From Phormidesmis sp963789215 (lineage in GTDB: Bacteria; Cyanobacteriota; Cyanobacteriia; Phormidesmidales; Phormidesmidaceae), in contig CAWBJY010000004.1 of the NCBI GenBank assembly GCA_963789215.1, positions 1 to 64,000 of the forward strand: a DNA stretch of 64,000 bases. The letters are read 5' to 3'. The notes beneath the pieces are model-generated. The model was not told where the DNA came from. It ran no database searches and saw nothing but the letters and a program-made list of their open reading frames with translations. Within the stretch, counting starts at the first letter, position 1. Each line of letters opens with the position of its first letter. The position numbers and the translations under genes were made by a program. Below, in pieces: positions 43,887-53,043 of this stretch.

Positions 43887-44228
43887 ATGAGTAAAATCGT
43901 GAGTCAGACTATGCATCAAACCGCTCAGAGAAACCAGTTTGCTTCTACGGCGCCTAGTCGTATTGTCACCAGAAGAGACCTTTTCTCTGATGCCGGTAAG
44001 CAGGTGGCGACTGCCTCAGCTCGAACCGCAGCAGAGGCGGTTCAATCTGAGCGCGTATCTGATGGCAAGTCTAAAAAAATGCCGGTTCGCGGGATGGGTG
44101 CAAAGCTTTATCCGTATCAGCCGGGTCATCAGGTGGCGTTGCTTCATCTGCAAGCTGAGGCTGATGCGTTGATTTTGAAGCTGCAGGCTGCGGGTCAAAA
44201 GCGGCTTGCTGGTTCTCAGGTGCTGTAG
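43887..44228 (+). CDS. Hypothetical protein
   Basis: 113-residue soluble, basic protein that I do not recognise. The first 60 residues are low in hydrophobics and rich in Ser/Thr/Arg (TAPSRIVTRRDLFSDAG, probably disordered). The last 40 residues form a likely amphipathic helix (HQVALLHLQAEADALILKLQ). A second in-frame Met follows seven codons later. Coding status rests on length and codon use only. Confidence 0.5.
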   Translation: MSKIVSQTMHQTAQRNQFASTAPSRIVTRRDLFSDAGKQVATASARTAAEAVQSERVSDGKSKKMPVRGMGAKLYPYQPGHQVALLHLQAEADALILKLQAAGQKRLAGSQVL

Positions 44229-44417
44229 ATTTGCTGTGGCGGGTAAGTCTTATTGGCGGCAATTTTCTCCTTTTAACTAACTGGAGACATGGCAAGCTAG
44301 ACACGGCAAGTGGGATAGGCTGGGATGGCTTCGTCTGTTAAGAATTTAAGACGGTCTGACACAGTGGGTTTTGAGCCCATTATCTTTAGAGAAGATAGTG
44401 CAAAACCAGGGTTTTAG

Positions 44418-44969
44418 ATGGGTGAGCTTGGATATCATCAGCCGCAAATTGGCGAAAGATACAGCGGTAAGGCGAGTAGTTCTCAAGTAGTAGCTCCTAA
44501 GGCGCTGTCTTATGAAGAAACCTACCGGTGTCCTGCTTGCGCTAGCGGTGAGCTGAATGCGATCGCGCTGATGGATATTTTTGCCTGCGATTTTTGTCGC
44601 CACATGTTTTTAGCAAACCTAGAAAACCAATCGGTGCACCTAGCCGATAGCCTTCAGCCGATGGCCTGGCAGTGGAACGGTTGGCGCTGGCAGACGGCGC
44701 AGCAGAGCGATACGGCAGCAGGTGTCATTTGGGCGTTTACGATTGGATTAGTTCTGGCTCCGGTTGGCATTATTGCGCTGTCGAATTATGTTTTCCCACC
44801 TTTGGATAGCACCGACTTTCCTCGGATGTGGACGGCGCTGACGCTGGGAGGTCATAGCACTATTGCTTTATGGCTATTGGCCGAGTACTACCGTTGGCCC
44901 TGGTATATTTCTAGTCGCATTCGGCTAAACAGACTGAAAGCGCGTTTGTTTGGCTCAGATGACGCATGA
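44418..44969 (+). CDS. Zinc-ribbon membrane protein, unknown function
   Basis: 183-residue protein with an N-terminal zinc-ribbon-like pair, CPAC and CDFC (about 37-60), followed by FLANLENQSVHLADS. Two membrane helices lie at about 102-125 (GVIWAFTIGLVLAPVGIIALS) and 140-160. A basic C-terminal tail follows (SRIRLNRLKARLFG). It looks like a conserved cyanobacterial hypothetical protein; role unknown. Confidence 0.7.
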   Translation: MGELGYHQPQIGERYSGKASSSQVVAPKALSYEETYRCPACASGELNAIALMDIFACDFCRHMFLANLENQSVHLADSLQPMAWQWNGWRWQTAQQSDTAAGVIWAFTIGLVLAPVGIIALSNYVFPPLDSTDFPRMWTALTLGGHSTIALWLLAEYYRWPWYISSRIRLNRLKARLFGSDDA

Positions 44970-44997
44970 TGAGTGGCTCTGGTGGCTATGCAACTAA

Positions 44998-45573
44998 TTA
45001 GCTTGTCCTTACCGCTGAAAAATTTTGGCGCTGTAGAGTTTGCATCTGCTTTTTGAGTAGATACTGCTGGTGGTCTGTCGTCGCGGGCCAGTAGTCTTTG
45101 GCGGGCTGGATTTCGGTGACGATGGAGTTGGGGTAGGTGCCGGTAGCGTTTAGCTCAGCTTTGGAAATTTGAGCTGCGATCGCCTGCTTCGGCGTGTGAT
45201 AGAAAATGACTGACCGATATTGCTCGCCGCGATCGGGGCCTTGCCGATTGAGCGTAGTGGGATCGTGACAACGCCAGAAAATAGTTAGTAGCTGCTCGTA
45301 GCTTATAAGCTCAGGATCATAGTGAATCTGGGCCACTTCTGCGTGCCCAGTAATTCGAGATAGCACGTCTAAATAGCAAGGATGATCGAAATGTCCGCCC
45401 ATATAGCCGACTGAGGTTTTTTGGACACCACGCTGGGTTCTAAACGTTTCTTCTACATGCCAAAAACAACCTGCGCCAAAGGTTGCCACCTCTTCATTGC
45501 TTCTTTTAGGCGCTTCAGATTGCTTTTTAGGCTGTTTTTTAGACTGTTTCTTAAACTGGGCTTGAGCGTTCAT
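44998..45573 (-). CDS. msrA: Peptide-methionine (S)-S-oxide reductase
   Basis: Repairs methionine-S-sulfoxide in proteins. The 191-residue enzyme has the nucleophile in FGAGCFWHVEETF (Cys36), and the family motifs VGYMGG, GHAEV and FWRCHDPTTLNRQG. A Lys/Gln-rich N-terminal tail (KKQSKKQPKKQSE) arises from a 12-bp repeat and is probably flexible. ATG at 45573 is chosen; the longer frame upstream adds no family similarity. Confidence 0.93.
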   Translation of the reverse strand: MNAQAQFKKQSKKQPKKQSEAPKRSNEEVATFGAGCFWHVEETFRTQRGVQKTSVGYMGGHFDHPCYLDVLSRITGHAEVAQIHYDPELISYEQLLTIFWRCHDPTTLNRQGPDRGEQYRSVIFYHTPKQAIAAQISKAELNATGTYPNSIVTEIQPAKDYWPATTDHQQYLLKKQMQTLQRQNFSAVRTS

Positions 45574-46288
45574 ATTTAGACATCTGCTGAAGAGTTGTTG
45601 ATGAGTATTGTTAAGCTTTGACGATTTGCCATGCATTGAAAACGCGTGCTTTCTTCGCGTCAACGCGTGATGTCCATCGGTTCTATACGTAGAGAGATCT
45701 TAGGTAAATAAAGTATTAAGCGTTTCAGTGATTTTTCTAGGTGCGGTATAGAAGGACTTAGAGCACCCTCGGTATCTGCGGATGTGTTAAGGCTGCAACG
45801 ACGCTTAGCTTTGTAAAGTCGCTATAAAGCCACTGTGACCTTTCGCAGCCAGCGACAGAACAGATCTGCCTAAGGTGGATCCAATTCCTGAATCTTGTCT
45901 AATTTAACCAATTGTGAAGATGTTTAAGACGATTCCTCTAAGGAGACTCCTTACAGGGAGAGAGTGCATAAGTCAATAGTATCTGCAACGTAAGTCTTTG
46001 ACTCATCTACCGATATAAGTATTTGGCAACTGAGTAGTCTAGGAAAAAGGCGCTCGGCGTATCAATTGAGCTAGTCACAATCACTTTGCTGATGCACAAC
46101 CCGTGCGTCCTGTTTGCTGTGCCTGCTAGTTGTTACTGAGTGTCCACTAACTATCAGTTTGTCTTTTTTAACCGCTGTGCGCTCAAAGTTTTTTGCTTTG
46201 AGCACAGATTCGATTACCTATCTGAGTGCAAGCCGTGGAGTTTGGGTTTGTGTCAGCGGGTTGTTCTCTAAATTTTAGGATTATTTTG
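45574..46288. other. 715-bp spacer, the longest without a supported gene
   Basis: Between msrA and the CAP-protein gene no convincing coding region was found. Frames extending into it from both neighbours lack family similarity. A 19-codon frame near 45919-45978 follows no ribosome site and was not called. A small RNA is possible, but no recognisable 6S, tmRNA or RNase P signature was seen. Confidence 0.5.
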
Positions 46289-47032
46289 ATGAAATGGACT
46301 GCTTGGTGGAGTTTTGCTCTAGTAGGCCTAGCGGCGATGAGTTGGGGGGCTGGCGGTGGTAGTAAAGTGTCTAACGCTAACAGAGAGGCTAATAGAGACG
46401 TTGTTAGCGGTGGTGGAATAGAAGTTTCTACCGTTTCTGGCAACTGCGCTTATCTGAGAGATTTCTTTTCCGAGCTGCTGAGTTTAACGAATGAGGCTCG
46501 TCGGGATGCTGGCCTTAAACCGCTGCGAAGCTCTTATTTGTTGGGCCAGTCTGCACAGGAATATGCAGAAGATTTGGCGACTCAGAACTTCTTTAGCCAC
46601 CAGGGTAAAGATGGCTCTACGCTTTCTAGCCGAGTGGCGGCAACCGGATACGACCTGGCGGCGGCGGGTGAGAACATTGCGGCTGGGCAAAGGACGGCTC
46701 GTGCGGTATTTCAGGGGTGGATGAATAGCGACGGCCATCGTAAGAATATTTTGGCAGCAAACTATACCGAAGTTGGATTTGGCTTGTTTGATGCGACAGG
46801 CAGCTCTGACTATGGCAAGTACTGGGTGCAGAACTTTGGTAAGCCTGACGGGAGAAGCAGTCAGGAGGGCCTTTATATTCCGAGTAGCTGTGGCGCGCAG
46901 ATGGCAGATGCTTCAGCCGGTGTGTTGAAGGTTGCGGGAGTTTCTGTTCGTAAGACTTTGCCGGATGGATTGGATGCGCGATCGCTCCCGGCCCAACTAG
47001 CAACCAATACGCTAGCGGCAATAGGTAGTTAG
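46289..47032 (+). CDS. CAP/SCP-domain exported protein
   Basis: 247-residue protein with a signal peptide (WWSFALVGLAAMSWGAGGG) and a CAP domain (about 55-195). FFSELLSLTNEARRDAGL, LGQSAQEYAEDLATQNFFSHQG, GENIAAGQ, WMNSDGHRKNILAANYTEVGF and YWVQNFG are the conserved steps including the His-Glu-His cavity residues. The C-terminal 45 residues are unassigned. Bacterial CAP proteins are extracytoplasmic with largely unknown roles. ATG at 46289 chosen for its signal peptide. Confidence 0.88.
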   Translation: MKWTAWWSFALVGLAAMSWGAGGGSKVSNANREANRDVVSGGGIEVSTVSGNCAYLRDFFSELLSLTNEARRDAGLKPLRSSYLLGQSAQEYAEDLATQNFFSHQGKDGSTLSSRVAATGYDLAAAGENIAAGQRTARAVFQGWMNSDGHRKNILAANYTEVGFGLFDATGSSDYGKYWVQNFGKPDGRSSQEGLYIPSSCGAQMADASAGVLKVAGVSVRKTLPDGLDARSLPAQLATNTLAAIGS

Positions 47033-47131
47033 TTATTAGGTTGCGATGGCTAGTGCTCAGACTCATGAGGTGCTGAACCGGCTGCGCTAGTTGAGTTGGC
47101 TACCTTGGGTTGGCTTTGTGCGCGATCGCCG

Positions 47132-47938
47132 CTAGAGCTGCCGTTCTGTTGCTAGCATCTGCCGATAGCTGAGCCAGCCGACGCCGACCATAAGGCCAGC
47201 GAAGATAGTGAGAAACAAGAAGTGCCCACCGCTGTTGAGGTTTTCTTCGGGATGGACGAGCACTTGGGTGAGCGCTTGCGTCATGTGGTAAATCGGGTTG
47301 AATTTGGCAATTTTTAGAAGCGACGGCGGGAAAATTTCGATGGGCAAGAAGGCCCCGCCTAAGACCATGAGCGGAACGCCAAAGGCTGCGATGATGGCGC
47401 TCACGTCTTCGGTGCGGCGGGCAAACTGGGTGCCGAGCATGAAGCCTAAGCCAACGTAGGCCAGGATGCTGAGTAGGATAATGAGAACGGCGATAGGCCA
47501 GTTGGCGTCGGGGAATTCGGCTCCGGCGAAGAAGGCGATAGTAAAAATAACGAGCGTTTGCCCAATGCCAATGACGCTATGGGCGAGAAAAGTGCCTAAG
47601 AAATAAGATACGCCGCTCAGTGGAGAGAGGAAGAGTCGCTTGAGGGTTTGCTGCTCTCGTTCGGAGACAATAGTGGCGACACCACCGCCTAAGCAGCTAA
47701 AAAATAGGGCTGCGCCTACCAATGTGGCGGGTGCGGCAATCTCAAAAGCTTCTTGAGAGGTGAAGTTGTTTTGTTTTCCACCGGTGATGATGCCATTGAG
47801 CAGAAGGATGGTGGCCGGGAAAATCATCCAGGCGATGAGGCTGCGCTTTCTTCTAAACAGCTCGGTAAGGATACGCCGGGCGATCGCCCAGCTCTCGCGC
47901 CAATACTTGTGACAGTATTTCAAAAGATGTTTAACCAT
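47132..47938 (-). CDS. ABC-2 type transporter permease
   Basis: 268-residue permease with six predicted membrane helices. Helix 1 is near 37-55; later helices contain GAALFFSCLGGGVATIVSERE (with the conserved elbow SEREQQTLKRLFLSPL) and IIAAFGVPLMVLGGAFLPIE. Family ABC2_membrane, often exporting drugs, polysaccharide or lipids. The matching ATPase is not adjacent in this window. ATG at 47938. Confidence 0.88.
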   Translation of the reverse strand: MVKHLLKYCHKYWRESWAIARRILTELFRRKRSLIAWMIFPATILLLNGIITGGKQNNFTSQEAFEIAAPATLVGAALFFSCLGGGVATIVSEREQQTLKRLFLSPLSGVSYFLGTFLAHSVIGIGQTLVIFTIAFFAGAEFPDANWPIAVLIILLSILAYVGLGFMLGTQFARRTEDVSAIIAAFGVPLMVLGGAFLPIEIFPPSLLKIAKFNPIYHMTQALTQVLVHPEENLNSGGHFLFLTIFAGLMVGVGWLSYRQMLATERQL

Positions 47939-48012
47939 AGCTCGCTCGCAAGACTTCTAATACTGCCGCGAGCGCATTATAGACTTGGGGTAGCTCTTTA
48001 TCTCTTTGGTTT

Positions 48013-48570
48013 ATGACGCTTCGTCGTACTTTTTTAGCGCTATGCCTTGGCACTCTATTTACGCTGGCTTCTACGTTTAGTTCGCCTTTTGTTCCTATGG
48101 CCTATGCGCTGGGTGGCCCGCAGCCCGCTATTGGCGAACCCGCTCCTAGCTTTACGCTGCCTACTAATAGCGGTGATGGAGAAGTTTCCCTAGCTGACTA
48201 CAGAGGGGAATGGGTCGTTCTCTATTTTTATCCACGTGATTTTACGCCCGGTTGTACGTTAGAGGCACAGCGATTTCAGCGCGATCTGTCAGAATATAAG
48301 GCTCGTAACGCAGAAATTGTGGGCGTTAGCGCTGACGATGTGGCTTCTCACGAAGAGTTTTGTGAGTCTGAAGCGCTGGAATTTCCGCTGCTATCAGATG
48401 TTAACGGCGAAGTGAGCAAGGCTTATGGCTCGTGGATTAAGCCGATGTCTCGTCGGCACACTTACTTAATTGACCCAGAGGGCGTTTTGCAAGAGCGATT
48501 TTTGGGGGTGCGTCCGCCGATTCATAGTCAAGAAGTGCTGGCTCGGCTCGATGAATTGAGTGCTAGCTAA
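48013..48570 (+). CDS. Peroxiredoxin of the PrxQ/BCP type, exported
   Basis: 185-residue thiol peroxidase with an N-terminal signal peptide (about 1-32), so probably lumenal or periplasmic. The AhpC/TSA fold shows GEPAPSFTLPTNSG and the peroxidatic motif FYPRDFTPGCTLEAQ with Cys81. The usual PrxQ resolving Cys five residues later is replaced by Gln86; another Cys at 117 (EEFCESE) could act instead, or the enzyme is 1-Cys. Divergent from the ABC-2 permease gene, upstream of the NifU-like gene on the same strand. Confidence 0.88.
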   Translation: MTLRRTFLALCLGTLFTLASTFSSPFVPMAYALGGPQPAIGEPAPSFTLPTNSGDGEVSLADYRGEWVVLYFYPRDFTPGCTLEAQRFQRDLSEYKARNAEIVGVSADDVASHEEFCESEALEFPLLSDVNGEVSKAYGSWIKPMSRRHTYLIDPEGVLQERFLGVRPPIHSQEVLARLDELSAS

Positions 48571-48647
48571 AAAAATCGGATAACCGACCGTTACTAGTGA
48601 CCTGCTCAGCCGCTAGACTAGAGTAATCATTCAACTGGAGAAATGCT

Positions 48648-48887
48648 ATGGCGACTCTCGCCTTAACTGAGCCTAATGTGGAGCAGGTGCTCGACGAACT
48701 GCGGCCCTATTTGATCGCTGATGGCGGCAACGTTGAGCTAGTAGAGCTTGATGGCCCCATCGTGAAACTGCGTTTGCAGGGTGCTTGCGGTAGCTGCCCC
48801 AGTTCGGCTATGACTTTGCGGATGGGTATCGAGCGCCGACTGCGCGAGTTTATCCCCGAGATTGCTGAGATTCAGCAGGTTCAGTAG
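48648..48887 (+). CDS. nfu: NifU-like (Nfu) iron-sulfur scaffold protein
   Basis: 79-residue single-domain Nfu/CnfU. VEQVLDELRPYLIADGGNVEL and GACGSCPSS (Cys47 and Cys50) identify the NifU C-terminal domain, which as a dimer holds a cluster for delivery to apo-proteins such as photosystem I and ferredoxin. The size matches the small cyanobacterial NifU-like scaffold. ATG at 48648 with GGAG upstream. Confidence 0.94.
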   Translation: MATLALTEPNVEQVLDELRPYLIADGGNVELVELDGPIVKLRLQGACGSCPSSAMTLRMGIERRLREFIPEIAEIQQVQ

Positions 48888-48931
48888 GTTAGCGGCTCAC
48901 TGTAAATAAAGTGAGTCAAGTGAATAGTCTT

Positions 48932-48965
48932 AAGGGGCGGCAGGGTTTAACCTTGACCGCCCTTT
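48932..48965 (+). terminator. Hairpin after the NifU-like gene
   Basis: AAGGGGCGG and CCGCCCTTT pair over 9 bp with one wobble; only a short T stretch is included, so terminator function is plausible but weak. Confidence 0.5.
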
Positions 48966-49037
48966 GCGATGTTAACCTTGCTTATGGGAATTTACTGGGC
49001 CAAACAAGCCATCCCTCTCTAATAAGGAAATAAGACC

Positions 49038-50336
49038 GTGCTGGATATCAAGCTGATTCGTAACCAAACTGAGCAAGTGAAAGCCGCCCTGAGTAAAAGA
49101 GGCGACTATGACTTGCAGCCTTTGCTGGTTTTAGACGAGCAGCAGCGCGAGATTGAGCAGCAGCGCTCTGAGCTGCAGGCGCGAAGTAACGAGGTGGGTA
49201 AGTCGGTCGGCCAAAAGATTCGCTCTGGAGCTGATCCGAAAGGAGATGAAGTTGCAGGGCTGCGTGAGGAGGGCAACCGGGTGAAGCAGCAAATTGGCGA
49301 GCTAGAGCCGAAAGAGCGCGAGCTGAAGGCTCAGATGGAAGAGATTTTGCTGATGATGCCAAACTTGCCGAGCGACTCAACGCCGCTAGGTGGAGGAGAG
49401 GATGACAACGTAGAGGTGCGGCGCTGGGGGGATGATCTGATTCCTTTAAAGGAAGATCGCAGGGACGAACTGCTGGCTCACTATGAGATTGGCGAAAAGC
49501 TGGGGATTATGAGCTTTGATCGGTCGGTGAAGATTGCGCAGAGTCGTTTTGTGACCTTGATTGGAGCGGGGGCAGCGCTGGAGAGAGCGCTAATTTCGTT
49601 TATGCTTGCGCGGCATACCGAGGCGGGCTATACGGAGATGCTGCCGCCGATTTTGGTGAATTCGGAGTCTATGCAGGGGTCGGGGCAGTTGCCTAAGTTT
49701 GCAGAGGATGGGTTTAAGTGCGATCGCGATGACTTATGGCTCACCCCTACAGCCGAAGTCCCACTGACGAACTTTCACCGCGACGAAGTGCTCGAAGCCG
49801 ATCAGCTACCAATTAACTACTGCGCCTATACGCCCTGCTTTCGCCGCGAAGCTGGCAGCTATGGCCGTGATACTCGAGGACTCATTCGTCTGCACCAGTT
49901 TAATAAAGTAGAGATGTACAAATTTGTTCATCCTGCTAATTCTTTTGATGAGCTAGAGAAGCTAACTCGCGATGCGGAGGATATTTTGCAGCAGCTAAAG
50001 CTGCCTTACCGGGTGCTAGAGCTTTGCACAGGCGACATCGGATTTAGCGCGACCAAAACCTACGACTTAGAAGTTTGGCTTCCGTCGTCAGATAAGTACA
50101 GAGAAATCTCTAGCTGCTCGAACTGCACTGACTTTCAAGGTCGCAGAGCGAATATCCGATTTAAAGAGGCGGGTAAGAAAGGAACACAGTTTGTCCATAC
50201 GCTAAATGGCTCTGGTTTGGCAGTGGGTCGGACAATGGCAGCTATTTTAGAAAATTATCAGCAGCCAAACGGCAGTGTAAAGGTGCCAGAAGTTCTGCAA
50301 AAGTACATGGGTATAGATGTTATTGGCGCTGAGTAA
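49038..50336 (+). CDS. serS: Seryl-tRNA synthetase
   Basis: 432-residue class II synthetase. The N-terminal helical arm (about 1-110, MLDIKLIRNQTEQVKAAL, then a long coiled coil) binds the long variable arm of tRNA-Ser. The catalytic domain shows TAEVPLTNFHRDE, motif 2 FRREAGSYGRDTRGLIRLHQ and motif 3 NGSGLAVGRTMAAILENYQ. GTG start at 49038. Complete and unremarkable. Confidence 0.97.
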   Translation: MLDIKLIRNQTEQVKAALSKRGDYDLQPLLVLDEQQREIEQQRSELQARSNEVGKSVGQKIRSGADPKGDEVAGLREEGNRVKQQIGELEPKERELKAQMEEILLMMPNLPSDSTPLGGGEDDNVEVRRWGDDLIPLKEDRRDELLAHYEIGEKLGIMSFDRSVKIAQSRFVTLIGAGAALERALISFMLARHTEAGYTEMLPPILVNSESMQGSGQLPKFAEDGFKCDRDDLWLTPTAEVPLTNFHRDEVLEADQLPINYCAYTPCFRREAGSYGRDTRGLIRLHQFNKVEMYKFVHPANSFDELEKLTRDAEDILQQLKLPYRVLELCTGDIGFSATKTYDLEVWLPSSDKYREISSCSNCTDFQGRRANIRFKEAGKKGTQFVHTLNGSGLAVGRTMAAILENYQQPNGSVKVPEVLQKYMGIDVIGAE

Positions 50337-50444
50337 CCAGTGCTGGCGCTAGGAGGGCTGGTTCGGCTGGTCACCCCTTTTGACGCACACGAACCGTTAG
50401 CTCGCCTTGTACAATAACAAAAGTTAACCTGACGCAGCGCTACT

Positions 50445-51554
50445 ATGACCGTATTGGCCGTAATAGGGATTCTAGCCCTTTTGATTTTTGTTCACGAGCT
50501 GGGCCACTTCATGGCAGCGCGATTGCAAAATATTCACGTAAACCGCTTTTCTATTGGCTTTGGTCCTATTTTGTGGAAGTTTCAGGGTCCAGAAACGGAG
50601 TATGCGCTGCGGGCAATTCCGCTCGGCGGCTTTGTCGGTTTTCCTGATGACGATCCTGAAAGCGAGATTCCGCCAAACGACCCTGACTTGCTGCGCAACC
50701 GCCCTGTGTTAGATCGGGCCATTGTGATCAGTGCGGGCGTAATTGCCAACATGATTTTTGCTTACACGGTTTCTGTTGCTCAGTTTGGCGTTTTAGGGAT
50801 TCCAGAGCCGGTCAACGGAGTTTATATTCCTCAAGTAGTCTCTGGTAGCCCCGCAGATTTAGCAGGCATCCAGAGAACAGATATCGTTGTCGAAGCGAAC
50901 GGCCAAAGGCTAGATGGTGCAACAAGCGATGCTGTCGCAGATGAGGCAGCTATGGCTGCGAAAGGGGTTGACCAGCAGCTCATTAGAATTATCCATGGCA
51001 GCCCAGGCGAGCCGGTGAATCTGACGCTTCAGCGTAAGGATCAAGAGGTTCGAGTTGCAGTTACGCCAGAAGTGAGTCCAGAGACAAACGACGCTGTAAT
51101 TGGGATTGGATTGAGTACGATGGCTCCTCGCCGTATTAACAATCCTATTGAAATTTTGTCGCTGGCGGCTAAGCAATTTCAGTTTCAGACTCAGCAAGTG
51201 GCAACTGGAATGCTGGCGCTGTTTACAAACTTTTCTGAGATGTCTGGACAGGTAGGTAGCCCGGTAAAGATTGTTGAGGAAGGGGCGAAGCTTTCCGCGA
51301 AAAATATTGGGTTTTTGTTTCCGTTTGCTGCGATCATCAGCATTAACTTGGCGATTATTAACATTTTGCCTTTGCCTGCTTTGGATGGTGGACAGCTCGC
51401 TTTCTTGCTGATTGAAGCCGTTAGAGGAAAGCCTTTGCCATTGCGATTGCAGGAAAGCGTGATGCAAACCGGCATCTTTCTACTGCTAGGGTTAGGTATC
51501 TTTTTAATTATTCGAGATACAACTCAGCTTGAAGTCTTGCAAAATCTTCGATAG
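50445..51554 (+). CDS. rseP: RIP metalloprotease (RseP/MlaP type site-2 protease)
   Basis: 369-residue intramembrane zinc protease. The first helix carries FVHELGHFMAA (HExxH at residues 17-21), followed by NRFSIGFGPILWKFQG, PLGGFVGFPDD, one PDZ domain at about 120-205 and the second metal site LPLPALDGGQLAF at about 305-317. One PDZ rather than two is common in cyanobacteria. The stop codon overlaps the GTG of nth by one base, indicating an operon. Confidence 0.93.
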   Translation: MTVLAVIGILALLIFVHELGHFMAARLQNIHVNRFSIGFGPILWKFQGPETEYALRAIPLGGFVGFPDDDPESEIPPNDPDLLRNRPVLDRAIVISAGVIANMIFAYTVSVAQFGVLGIPEPVNGVYIPQVVSGSPADLAGIQRTDIVVEANGQRLDGATSDAVADEAAMAAKGVDQQLIRIIHGSPGEPVNLTLQRKDQEVRVAVTPEVSPETNDAVIGIGLSTMAPRRINNPIEILSLAAKQFQFQTQQVATGMLALFTNFSEMSGQVGSPVKIVEEGAKLSAKNIGFLFPFAAIISINLAIINILPLPALDGGQLAFLLIEAVRGKPLPLRLQESVMQTGIFLLLGLGIFLIIRDTTQLEVLQNLR

Positions 51555-52396
51555 TGAATTCTGACTCCTTTAAAGCACCCGATTGGGCACCGCCGAGTTC
51601 AGCCAATGGCTATAAGGCGGTGCCTGTTTCGCTAGGCGATATGCTGCCGCCACCGCTAAGAGAGGCGCAGAAGCTTCCTAAAAAGCAAAGAGCCTTAGAG
51701 ATACTGCGGCGGCTGAAGCTGATGTATCCAGAAGCGCCTTGTTCTTTGGACTACGAGTCGCCAGTGCAGCTAATGGTGGCGACGGTGCTGGCTGCGCAAT
51801 GTACGGATGCTCGGGTGAACAAGGTGACGCCTGCACTGTTTGAGCGGTTTCCAGATGCGGAGGCGATCGCTCAATCAGACATTACCGAACTAGAAGACCT
51901 GATCCGCTCTACTGGTTTTTTTCGCAGTAAAGCTAAGAACATTCAGGCTGCTTGCCAGAAGCTGATTGCAGAATTTGGTGGTGAGATGCCTAGTACGATG
52001 GCTGAGCTGACGACGCTGCCAGGCGTTGCGAGAAAAACGGCGAACGTTGTGCTGGCTCATATCTTTGATGTGCATGAAGGCGTGACGGTAGATACGCATG
52101 TAAAGCGGATTTCTGGATTATTAGGAGTGACGAAGCAGACTGATCCGGTGAAAATTGAGCAGGACCTGATGAAGCTACTGCCGCGCCCAGACTGGGAGAA
52201 CTGGTCGATTCGGCTGGTGTATCACGGTCGGGCGATCTGTACGGCGCGTAGCCCAGACTGTATGAAGTGTGACCTGCTAGATATTTGTCCTGGTGCTATT
52301 AAGCTGAGAAAAGAAGCGGCTAGGGTCGCTAAGGTAAAGGCAGCGAGCGCGGTTAGAGCTAAAAAGGAAAAAACTAAACAGAAGCCTAAGCGCTAA
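51554..52396 (+). CDS. nth: Endonuclease III
   Basis: Base-excision DNA glycosylase/AP-lyase for oxidised pyrimidines. The HhH motif with catalytic Lys is TTLPGVARKTANVVL and the catalytic Asp is in VDTHVKRISG. The 4Fe-4S loop has Cys at the family spacing in CTARSPDCMKCDLLDIC (about 229-245). The 280 residues include an N-terminal extension of about 48 and a basic C-terminal tail of about 30, both absent from the 211-residue E. coli enzyme. GTG start overlaps the rseP stop. Confidence 0.94.
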   Translation: MNSDSFKAPDWAPPSSANGYKAVPVSLGDMLPPPLREAQKLPKKQRALEILRRLKLMYPEAPCSLDYESPVQLMVATVLAAQCTDARVNKVTPALFERFPDAEAIAQSDITELEDLIRSTGFFRSKAKNIQAACQKLIAEFGGEMPSTMAELTTLPGVARKTANVVLAHIFDVHEGVTVDTHVKRISGLLGVTKQTDPVKIEQDLMKLLPRPDWENWSIRLVYHGRAICTARSPDCMKCDLLDICPGAIKLRKEAARVAKVKAASAVRAKKEKTKQKPKR

Positions 52397-52519
52397 GAAC
52401 CGGCGCAAGACAACGCTTGACTGGGCAGAAGGAATCCGTATGGCCGGGTGGTTTACAAAAGCTGCTTTGACCCTCTAGTATTAGAGACTGTGTAATGGAA
52501 ATAACTTAGAACCTGCCTC

Positions 52520-52822
52520 ATGGCTAAGAAAAGCATGATTGCGCGCGAGAAAAAGCGCCAAAAGATCGTAAAGCAGTTCGCTGAGAAGCGTCAGGCTTTG
52601 CTGCAAGAATTTGAAGATGCGCCCAACCAGGCTCAGAAGCTAGAGATTCACCGCAAGATTCAGCAGCTGCCTCGCAACAGTGCGCCCAGTCGATTGAACA
52701 ATCGCTGCTGGAAGACGGGTCGTCCTCGCGGGTACTACCGTGATTTTGGGCTATGCCGTAATGCGCTGCGTGAGATGGCTCACCAAGGTTTGCTACCTGG
52801 CGTTGTGAAGTCTAGCTGGTAG
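52520..52822 (+). CDS. rpsN: 30S ribosomal protein S14
   Basis: 100-residue S14 of the zinc-free type. MAKKSMIAREKKRQKIVKQF and the C-terminal RPRGYYRDFGLCRNALREMA are characteristic. ATG at 52520. It is followed by a good intrinsic terminator. Confidence 0.97.
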   Translation: MAKKSMIAREKKRQKIVKQFAEKRQALLQEFEDAPNQAQKLEIHRKIQQLPRNSAPSRLNNRCWKTGRPRGYYRDFGLCRNALREMAHQGLLPGVVKSSW

Positions 52823-52894
52823 CTTGCTGTAATCTAGGATGGCTGAGGGGCCGTTGGCCGCTTGATATCCGAAAAGCAAAATTTAACAAATTAG

Positions 52895-52925
52895 CCTTGT
52901 TGAGCTTGATGTTCAGCAAGGTTTT
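52895..52925 (+). terminator. Intrinsic terminator after rpsN
   Basis: CCTTGTTGA and TCAGCAAGG form a 9-bp stem with one wobble pair and a nine-base loop, followed by TTTT. It lies about 75 bp after the rpsN stop. Confidence 0.72.
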
Positions 52926-53043
52926 GACTGTTGGTAGGAATTAGAAAACGTTCGGTTTCTCCGAAATTGCTGTTTCGGGTGTCTGGAGGTGGGTAGGCCA
53001 GCGGCTATCTTACACAAGTTCGATAGCTTTAGAGAGCGCTCGA

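Noticed and set aside
45919..45978. 19-codon frame beginning MFKTIPLRR
   Set aside because: Too short to support without homologues; lacks a clear ribosome site.
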